Source of the DNA: Verrucomicrobiota bacterium
GTDB taxonomy: Bacteria; Verrucomicrobiota; Verrucomicrobiia; Limisphaerales; J093
Assembly (NCBI GenBank): GCA_029907285.1
Contig: JARYMD010000103.1
Span: 1 to 11,700, forward strand
Direction: 5' to 3'
Length of the DNA stretch: 11,700 bases
A program made the position numbers and the translations under genes. Below are positions 1 to 5,887 of this stretch, piece after piece (position 1 is the first letter of the stretch; each line of letters opens with the position of its first letter). Under the pieces are notes generated by a model. It was not told the DNA's origin. It saw only the letters and a program-made list of their open reading frames with translations, and ran no database searches.

Positions 1-2
1 TG

Positions 3-344
3 GCGGCGCGGCGTGTTATGAACTCGCCATTGAGCCGGAAACATGTGCTTGTGATCACGGACGGGATAAACAGCGTGGGTCCTGAGCCGACGGCTGTATT
101 GCCGGCACTGCAGAGGCAGGCGGCGGACTCGAATGCTTTTGTCGGTTATCATTTCGTTGCGTTTGACATTAACGCAGGCCTGTTTTCGGGGGTGAAGAGA
201 CTGGGCGCGACGGTTGTGGGCGCAGCGGATGAACGCCAGTTGGGTGAGCAATTGAATTTGATTTTGAAAGAGAAGATACTGTTGGAAGAAGAAGAGCCGC
301 AGGGAGCGGTCAGCGGAAAAGGGAAAGACGTCAACAACCGGTAA
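3..344 (+). CDS. VWA-domain protein, C-terminal part (5' end outside window)
   Basis: The open frame runs in from the left edge (first full codon at 3), so the N-terminus and the DxSxS part of the MIDAS metal site are not visible. An ATG at 18 exists but would start in the middle of the fold, so it is not taken as the true start. Visible are a beta strand followed by the loop VLVITDG, typical of the third MIDAS segment of von Willebrand factor A domains, then alternating strands and helices ending in KEKILLEEEE and a short charged tail. VWA domains bind metal and protein partners and in bacteria often work with AAA+ ATPases. A PspA-like gene follows 17 nt downstream and an AAA+ gene closes the cluster, which fits a shared complex, but that is inference. 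The VWA assignment is fairly sure; the precise family is unknown. Confidence 0.72.
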   Translation, partial: AARRVMNSPLSRKHVLVITDGINSVGPEPTAVLPALQRQAADSNAFVGYHFVAFDINAGLFSGVKRLGATVVGAADERQLGEQLNLILKEKILLEEEEPQGAVSGKGKDVNNR

Positions 345-361
345 AACAGAAAGGCAGCACG

Positions 362-1117
362 ATGTTTCGAGCGATCAAGCGACTGTTTATCTGGCTCGGT
401 TTGATGGCCGAGAAAGCGACTGAAACCGACGCAATCAATCAGGCTGTGGTGGAGCGTGGGATTCGGGATGCGAAGGTGCGGGCTGACAAGGCGCATTACG
501 CGAACGGGCAATTGGCAAGCCAGATCGCCTTGTTGAAAGAGCAGGTGAAACGCCAGGTGCGCCAGAAGGAGGAACTCGAAGGGCTGCTTCAGGCTGCAGT
601 GGCTGCCAATGATGAATCGAATGGGGCGCATTATGCCGAGCAGCTGGCCGAACTCGAAGGCGATCTGAAAGAGAACGAGGCGCAGCTTAAGAACCTTGAG
701 GATTTGTATCAGCAGAACACGCAGATCATCGCTCAGAGTCTGCGGGAGATTCAGAAATTTCAGCGCGAGTTTGAGGCTGTGAAGGCGCGCGTGGCCATCA
801 GCCGGTCACTGGAGAACCTTGCGTCGATGATGAAGACGTCGATCACAGAGCTGCAAGGGATGATGGGCGGCGAGCTGAGCCAGTCGATGCAGCAGCTTCG
901 CGAGTCGGCCGCGCGGGGCGAGGGGCAGATGCGCGCGACGCTCGACCTTGCGCGGGAGATGGGGTCGAACATCCAGAGACAGCAGGAGATGCGGCGTGCT
1001 CGCGGGAAGATGCTGTTTGAAGAGTACAAGAAGAAGATGGGGATGGTGCAGGCGGAGGCGTCGGCACCTGCGGCGCCGGCTCCTGCAAAAGAAGAGCGCC
1101 AGAAAATCGCAGAGTGA
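362..1117 (+). CDS. PspA/IM30-like coiled-coil membrane-associated protein
   Basis: This 251-residue protein is almost entirely predicted helix and coiled coil. It opens with a short amphipathic, membrane-binding type segment (MFRAIKRLFIWLGLMAEKA), then long heptad-rich helices from about residue 25 to 225, and ends in an Ala/Pro tail (ASAPAAPAPAKEE). Layout and length resemble the PspA/IM30 (ESCRT-III-like) family, which polymerises on damaged inner membrane and preserves the proton motive force; typical PspA is about 220-230 residues. Similarity is by pattern rather than by a decisive motif, so it is called PspA-like. An AAGG ribosome binding site (351-354) lies 7 nt before the ATG. The gene sits between a VWA gene and an ABC transporter. 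No pspB, pspC or pspF is visible, so it is not a standard Psp operon. Another kind of cytoplasmic coiled-coil scaffold remains possible. Confidence 0.7.
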   Translation: MFRAIKRLFIWLGLMAEKATETDAINQAVVERGIRDAKVRADKAHYANGQLASQIALLKEQVKRQVRQKEELEGLLQAAVAANDESNGAHYAEQLAELEGDLKENEAQLKNLEDLYQQNTQIIAQSLREIQKFQREFEAVKARVAISRSLENLASMMKTSITELQGMMGGELSQSMQQLRESAARGEGQMRATLDLAREMGSNIQRQQEMRRARGKMLFEEYKKKMGMVQAEASAPAAPAPAKEERQKIAE

Positions 1118-1152
1118 GATCGATCTGTTGGTGATTTGGAAGGGAACGAGCC

Positions 1153-2916
1153 ATGACAACAAAAGGAAAGATAGTACTGACGATACTGATTCTGGTGTTG
1201 GTCGGGTTTGGAGCTTACCGGTGGAAAGACAAGATTGCGCCGCCGGCGAAGCCGTCAACGCCGTCGGTGGACGTGAAGGCGGTTAAGGAGTCGCTGAAGA
1301 CCCAACAGCAACAACAGCAACAACAGCAGCAACCGCGGCAGGAAGCGGACATCACAAAACAGTTGCTGGCGGGCGACAAGGCGGTTTCGTTGGTTGATGG
1401 GTCGGCAATTCCGCCTGTGACAGGCGTGAGTGACTATGATCGGCCGATGAAGGATGGGAAACTTGTGGTTCAGTTTCCGATCAACGTCTGGCCCGGGTGG
1501 GCGCCGATCATAGTTGCGAACAACGGCATGGCTGCCAATGCGGGGAGCATTTTTTATCAGAAGTACGGGTTTTATCTGCAACTTTCGATTGTGGATGATC
1601 CTGTAAAGGCACGGGACCTGTTTGCGAGCGGGCACAGCCATGTGCTTTGGGGTACGCTTGACATGATAGCGTTGTTTGCGCCCGAGCTGGTGAAAGATTC
1701 GCGCACGGTGCCGGTTGTATGCCAGCAGATTGACTGGTCGGACGGTGGCGACGGTGTTGTTTCCCGGGGGGACATAAGATCGATCAACGATTTCCGGATG
1801 AAAGGCGGGCAGAGGCGGAAGGTTGTGTTGGCGCAGAACTCGCCGAGCCATTACTTCATCATGTCCTTGTTGATTGACGCCGGGATAGACCCTGCCGAGG
1901 TCGATTTCAAGTGGGCGGCTGACGCGCCTGCGGCGGCGAAGATTTTCGTTCAGGACAAGACGTTTGATGCGTTTGTCGGGTGGGCGCCTGACATTTATGC
2001 GGTGGCCGAGCAACTGCCCGGGGCGCGGCTGGTTGTGAGCACTGAGAGCGCCAATCACCTGATCGCAGACGTGTGGGCGGTGCGGAACGATTTTTACAGG
2101 GATCATCCTGACATTGTGGCGAATCTGGTTCGCGGGATATTTGAGGGCATGGACAGGGTGCACAAGGATCCGAAAGCAGCAGCGCGGCTGTTGGCGGAGG
2201 CGTTCAGTTTGCCTGTGGAAGACTGCGAAAAGATGATAGGAAAAGATGGCGGGATAGTGGATGGGGACGCGCATCTGACCAATTACCGTGAGAACGCGAA
2301 CTTTTTCCTTGACCCGATGAACCCGGCGAATTTTGAGGTGATTTGGAATCGGGCATCGACGATCTACAAGTCACTCGGCGCGATATCTGCGCCTGTGCCG
2401 TCGGCGAAGGTCAAAGCGGCTGGCATTTTGGCCAAAATGGCCGACGAATATCGGGATGTGCGTGACCTGTCGCAGCCGACCTTCAAGCCCGGCATGGCGT
2501 TCAAGCTGGCGGAGGCTGACACAGGGGAGATATTGACGAAGGCGGTGATCATTCAATTCCAGCCGAACAGCGCGGTGTTGAATGCTGAGTACGATCCGAG
2601 CATTCCGCAGACATTGGAGGAGATTGGGAAACTGGCGGGATCGTTTGGGAACGCGTACATAGTGATCGAGGGCAATGCCGACGCGAGCAAGAAGGGGCTG
2701 GTTCCGGCGGACCTTGTGCGGCAATTGTCGTATGACAGGGCTGATGCGGTGCGGAGAGCGATCATGGAGAAGTACAAGTTTGACCCTAACAAGTTCAAAG
2801 TGATTGGCAACGGGTGGGACAATCCGTTGCCCGGGTGCACTGATCCAAGCAACGCCGAGCATAACCGGAAGAACAGGCGTGTGGAGGTGAAGGTGTTTCC
2901 GTTGGAGACCCAATAG
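1153..2916 (+). CDS. ABC substrate-binding protein (NrtA/SsuA/TauA type) fused to OmpA-like domain
   Basis: This is a 587-residue two-domain envelope protein. Residues 7-22 form a single hydrophobic segment without a lipobox cysteine, so it is probably an uncleaved inner-membrane anchor. A linker follows with ten consecutive glutamines (51-60). Residues about 100-410 look like a type II periplasmic binding protein of the nitrate/sulfonate/taurine group (WPGWAPIIVANNG, then VKARDLFASG and a second lobe). Residues about 460-585 are an OmpA/MotB-like peptidoglycan-binding domain. The usual GHTD is GNAD with the aspartate kept (D510), the LSxxRA arginine is kept (R529), and the closing NRRVEV is present. 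In OmpA that Asp and Arg bind diaminopimelate. The permease and ATPase genes follow directly, so it should serve that transporter. An AAGGG ribosome binding site (1140-1144) lies 8 nt before the ATG. Substrate is unknown. Confidence 0.87.
   Translation: MTTKGKIVLTILILVLVGFGAYRWKDKIAPPAKPSTPSVDVKAVKESLKTQQQQQQQQQQPRQEADITKQLLAGDKAVSLVDGSAIPPVTGVSDYDRPMKDGKLVVQFPINVWPGWAPIIVANNGMAANAGSIFYQKYGFYLQLSIVDDPVKARDLFASGHSHVLWGTLDMIALFAPELVKDSRTVPVVCQQIDWSDGGDGVVSRGDIRSINDFRMKGGQRRKVVLAQNSPSHYFIMSLLIDAGIDPAEVDFKWAADAPAAAKIFVQDKTFDAFVGWAPDIYAVAEQLPGARLVVSTESANHLIADVWAVRNDFYRDHPDIVANLVRGIFEGMDRVHKDPKAAARLLAEAFSLPVEDCEKMIGKDGGIVDGDAHLTNYRENANFFLDPMNPANFEVIWNRASTIYKSLGAISAPVPSAKVKAAGILAKMADEYRDVRDLSQPTFKPGMAFKLAEADTGEILTKAVIIQFQPNSAVLNAEYDPSIPQTLEEIGKLAGSFGNAYIVIEGNADASKKGLVPADLVRQLSYDRADAVRRAIMEKYKFDPNKFKVIGNGWDNPLPGCTDPSNAEHNRKNRRVEVKVFPLETQ
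1303..1332 (+). repeat. CAA/CAG run encoding ten glutamines
   Basis: Ten consecutive Gln codons, mixed CAA and CAG, sit in the linker between the membrane anchor and the substrate-binding domain of the OmpA-fused binding protein. It is an in-frame trinucleotide tract, probably a flexible spacer whose length may vary by slippage. Confidence 0.9.
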
Positions 2917-2917
2917 G

Positions 2918-2965
2918 CAGCCGGCCGGGTGCTTGACCAATGCGAATGGGGCGAAGTGCCGGCTG
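2918..2965 (+). promoter_or_regulatory. Intra-operon inverted repeat / hairpin between binding protein and permease genes
   Basis: CAGCCGGC (2918-2925) is perfectly complementary to GCCGGCTG (2958-2965), starting one base after the stop codon. The 32-nt interior can add weaker pairs (CTT with AAG, CCA with TGG), and TTTGTTT follows at 2966-2972. Such stem-loops after a binding-protein gene are known in other ABC operons (for example malE-malF) to protect the upstream mRNA or cause partial termination, giving more binding protein than permease. The role here is inferred; the inverted repeat is visible. Confidence 0.5.
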
Positions 2966-2996
2966 TTTGTTTGAGCATGCGGGCTGAGGGGAGAAT

Positions 2997-3863
2997 ATGA
3001 TTGGTTTTCTGCTGTTTGCATTTGTGTTTGTCGGGCTGGTCACGCTGGCGGTGCGGGTTGGGCGTTTGGGTGTGCGGGCCGACGTGCCGCGGACGAAAGC
3101 GATAATGCTTACGGCGGCGTTTGTTTTTCTGCTGTTGACAGGGTGGTGGCTGGCCACACGTGGTGAGAAGCCTGAGGACCGTTTGTTGGCGCCATTGATA
3201 CTGCCGAGTCCTGTCGAGGTGCTGAAGGCGTTTCCTGCACTTCACTTTCAGCAGGGACTGGTGCGGAGCGTGGCGACGTCGTTTACGCGGGTGACGACCG
3301 GTTTTGTGCTGGCGGTTATAGTGGCTGTGCCGCTTGGGGTGTACATGGGGACATTTCCGCCTGTAGCGGCGTTTTTCCGTCCGCTTGCGTTGATAGGGGC
3401 GTATGTGCCCATAGTGGTTTTCATCCCGCTGACGCTTGCGTGGTTTGGGCTGACGGAGGTACAGAAGTACGGGTTTCTGTTCATAGGCTGTTTTGTGGCG
3501 TTGCTGCCTCTGGTGATCAAGACGATCTCGGACGTGCCGGCAGCGTATTTGGATGTTGCGGTGACGAAGGGAGCGACGCAGTGGCAATTGGTGTGGCAGG
3601 TGATATTCCCCGTGGCGCTTGCCGACATATGGGATCATTTGCGGGGCGTGTACGGCGTGGGTTGGGGATGGATTATTCTGGCGGAAGTGGTGAATGCGGA
3701 AAAGGGCTTGGGTTACTTGATTTCGGTTTCTGAACGCCGCGGGCACACGGCGTCGCTCTACGCTGTGATCATTGTGATAGTTTTGATTGCAGTGGCATGC
3801 GATCAACTGTGGCGGATAGGCGGGCGTTTTCTGTTTCCTTACAGGAACACGCGGGCGGCGTGA
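2997..3863 (+). CDS. ABC transporter permease (NrtB/SsuC/TauC type)
   Basis: This 288-residue polytopic inner-membrane protein forms the channel of the importer. Hydrophobic segments are visible at about residues 2-21, 35-52, 95-117, 123-146, 155-175, 220-235 and 255-275. The cytoplasmic EAA-type coupling loop that docks the ATPase is recognisable at about residues 185-210, with the core VTKGATQWQLVWQVIFPVA, matching the sulfonate/taurine/nitrate permease family (BPD_transp_1). The two hydrophobic segments before the core make it slightly longer than many relatives of 250-270 residues. A strong purine-rich ribosome binding site (GAGGGGAG, 2986-2993) precedes the ATG. It lies between the binding-protein gene and the ATPase gene, so all three parts of an importer are present. 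Confidence 0.9.
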   Translation: MIGFLLFAFVFVGLVTLAVRVGRLGVRADVPRTKAIMLTAAFVFLLLTGWWLATRGEKPEDRLLAPLILPSPVEVLKAFPALHFQQGLVRSVATSFTRVTTGFVLAVIVAVPLGVYMGTFPPVAAFFRPLALIGAYVPIVVFIPLTLAWFGLTEVQKYGFLFIGCFVALLPLVIKTISDVPAAYLDVAVTKGATQWQLVWQVIFPVALADIWDHLRGVYGVGWGWIILAEVVNAEKGLGYLISVSERRGHTASLYAVIIVIVLIAVACDQLWRIGGRFLFPYRNTRAA

Positions 3864-3903
3864 GGACCGTTTCTGGAATTGCTGGTTTTGGCAGCGTGCG
3901 CAG

Positions 3904-4773
3904 ATGAGTGATGACAAACCACAAAACGGCGGAATGGTGGAGAAAGGTTCGGGTGAGCTTCCGGAGCTTGTGAAGTTTCGGAACGTGACCAAAGTCTTTG
4001 GGAGCGGTCCTGACGCGCGCACGGCGATTCAGGACGTAACTTTCACGGTTCATGATGAGCCGGGGAGAGGCGAACTCATAGCAATAGTCGGCCCGTCGGG
4101 ATGTGGAAAATCCACGATACTGCGGATCATAGCAGGGTTGGAACCTCATTTTCCGCCGACCAGTGGTGAAGTTTTTGTTTGTGGAAAGCCGATCTGCAGA
4201 CCGGGCGCTGACCGCGGCGTGGTGGATCAGAAATACTCCCTTTTGCCGCACCTGACCGTGTTGGAGAACATTGCGTTTGGCTTGAAGCTGAGGGGCGTGC
4301 CACGGCGTGAGCGGTTGGATCGGGCGCGAGAATGGGCGAAGAAGGTCGGGTTGGAAGGTGCGGAACGGAGCTATCCGCACGAGTTGTCCGGGGGGATGCA
4401 GCAGCGAGTAGCGATTGCGGCGACGCTTGTTTTGGAGCCGCGGATTCTGCTTATGGACGAGCCGTTTGGTGCGCTTGATCCGAAGATTCGCATGCAGATG
4501 CAGGCTTTGCTGATTGATTTGTGGCGCGAGCAGCAGAGCACGGTGTTCATTGTGACGCATGCGGTGGAGGAAGCGGTTTATTTGGGGGACCGGGTTTTCC
4601 GGATGGCAGCGAAGCCCGGGAGATTGGTTGAAGTTCTGTCAGTTCCACGTCCGGATGTGCCACCGGAAGTCATGCGGAAGCAGCCGTGGTTTATGGAAAT
4701 GACACAAGATTTGCTGCACCGGCTCGAGGCCGACGCGCCAGTGACCGGTGCGCTCAGTGGGTTCACGGTGTAG
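3904..4773 (+). CDS. ABC transporter ATP-binding protein (NrtD/SsuB/TauB type)
   Basis: This 289-residue nucleotide-binding subunit powers the importer. All expected motifs are intact: Walker A GPSGCGKST at residues 63-71, Q-loop glutamine in VVDQKYSLLPHLTV, signature LSGGMQQR from residue 161, Walker B ILLMDEP at 181-187 with the D-loop GALDP after it, and the H-loop histidine H219 in VTHAVEEA. Overall sequence and length fit the nitrate/sulfonate/taurine ATPase family. The first roughly 20 residues are a polar extension before the domain begins at PELVKFRNVTKVFG. The gap from the permease stop is 40 nt and no clear Shine-Dalgarno sequence precedes the ATG, so its start may rely on coupling or a leaderless-like context. 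The C-terminus ends in a short family-variable tail. Confidence 0.93.
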   Translation: MSDDKPQNGGMVEKGSGELPELVKFRNVTKVFGSGPDARTAIQDVTFTVHDEPGRGELIAIVGPSGCGKSTILRIIAGLEPHFPPTSGEVFVCGKPICRPGADRGVVDQKYSLLPHLTVLENIAFGLKLRGVPRRERLDRAREWAKKVGLEGAERSYPHELSGGMQQRVAIAATLVLEPRILLMDEPFGALDPKIRMQMQALLIDLWREQQSTVFIVTHAVEEAVYLGDRVFRMAAKPGRLVEVLSVPRPDVPPEVMRKQPWFMEMTQDLLHRLEADAPVTGALSGFTV

Positions 4774-4906
4774 ATGCGGTTCGACGGCTGGATTTGGCGG
4801 GTCAATGGAGGACACGTTCGTGGATGGGTTCTGTGGCTCTGGCTCATGTGCGCTAAAGATTGTCCGTGCTTGGTGTGATCGTGGATGATAGATTTTGTCG
4901 AGAGAA

Positions 4907-5887
4907 ATGGATGACCAGCAGCCCAGTTTACGGCGCGAGTTTTGGCGCAGTCCGCACCACATATGGTTGGGCATACTGACTTTGGGGGCTGGGTTTGTAA
5001 TTGCGCATCCGGTTGCGTTGCTGGTTGGAGCAGGGGCGTATGCGCTGGGCTGGGTTTATCTGCCGGACATGCCGTTTTTCCGGCGGTGGGTTGAGCGGCG
5101 TCAGGAGGAGATGAAACGTGCGGAGGAGAGCCGGGCGATAGCGGAGTTTGTTCGGAAACGCGATTTGTTGCTTGCCAATCTGACACCGGAAAGGCGCAAG
5201 CGGTACATGGAACTTGGCGCCGTATGCCGCGGGATCGAGTCAGCAACCACAGACAGTCTGCTTGGCGGGGCTGGAGATGATCCGCGTTTGCGCAAGCTTG
5301 ACGAGCTGATGTGGACATATTTGAGGTTGCTGAGCATCGAAGAATCGCTGGAGCGCTATTTGGACGCGGAGTGGCGGGAAGACGTGCCGGGGCTGTTAAG
5401 GGGAGCCGAAGATGAACTGGAGAGGTTACAGAAGGAAGTGGATGACTTGAAGGCGCGAGGCGCGGCCGGCGCTGTCGAGTCGCGCCAGCGTTTGCTGGGG
5501 TCGTGTGCTGACCGGGTCGAAGTGTTGAGGAAACGGCTTGAGCGGATAAGTCAAGCGCGTGAGAACCTGGCGCTGGTGAGATCGGAGCAGGACCGACTGG
5601 ATCAGCAAATCAAACTCATTCGCGCTGACGCTGTGGCGCTGAAGAACGCGAGTGTGTTGACTGCGAGGATAGATGCGACGGTGGAGCATTTGGATCAGAC
5701 GAACAAGTGGCTGGCTGAAATGGACGAATTCAGGGATTTGGTTGGGGACATGCCGGCGACGGAGCGGCGGATTGGTTTTGAGCCGCCGGTGGGTGGGGCG
5801 CTGCCCGGAGGCGCCGAAGGCAGCGAAGAACCGGATGCAACACGCGACAAATCCCGGAAGGGCGCAAAGAACAGGGCGTATCGGTGA
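4907..5887 (+). CDS. Membrane-hairpin coiled-coil protein of unknown function
   Basis: I do not recognise this protein of about 326 residues. It begins with a short polar stretch, then two closely spaced hydrophobic segments (about residues 19-35 and 37-54, split by AHP) that look like a membrane hairpin with both ends in the cytoplasm. After that comes a long charged helical region (about 60-290) rich in Glu, Lys, Arg and Leu with heptad patterns, notably around EDELERLQKEVDDLKAR and the later DRVEVLRKRLERI. The tail is disordered and Gly/Glu/Lys rich. The frame could also start at TTG 4895; ATG 4907 is preferred as the stronger codon, though neither has a good ribosome binding site. Its stop overlaps the start of the AAA+ gene by 4 nt, suggesting coupled translation and perhaps a membrane dock for that ATPase. 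It could be a distant coiled-coil partner of the PspA-like protein. Confidence 0.8.
   Translation: MDDQQPSLRREFWRSPHHIWLGILTLGAGFVIAHPVALLVGAGAYALGWVYLPDMPFFRRWVERRQEEMKRAEESRAIAEFVRKRDLLLANLTPERRKRYMELGAVCRGIESATTDSLLGGAGDDPRLRKLDELMWTYLRLLSIEESLERYLDAEWREDVPGLLRGAEDELERLQKEVDDLKARGAAGAVESRQRLLGSCADRVEVLRKRLERISQARENLALVRSEQDRLDQQIKLIRADAVALKNASVLTARIDATVEHLDQTNKWLAEMDEFRDLVGDMPATERRIGFEPPVGGALPGGAEGSEEPDATRDKSRKGAKNRAYR

Noticed and set aside
1303..1332. CRISPR-like or mobile-element repeat
   Set aside because: It is a simple in-frame CAA/CAG run inside a gene with no spacers. No CRISPR array, transposase or insertion-sequence ends were seen anywhere in the window.
1255..2274. 339-codon open frame on the minus strand
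   Set aside because: It is antisense to the OmpA-fused binding protein, of basic low-complexity composition, and includes a poly-Leu shadow of the glutamine tract.
2553..4022. 489-codon open frame on the minus strand
   Set aside because: Its translation is rich in Arg, His, Gln and Pro with no domain pattern, and it lies opposite clear binding-protein, permease and ATPase genes. It results from the codon bias of the sense strand.
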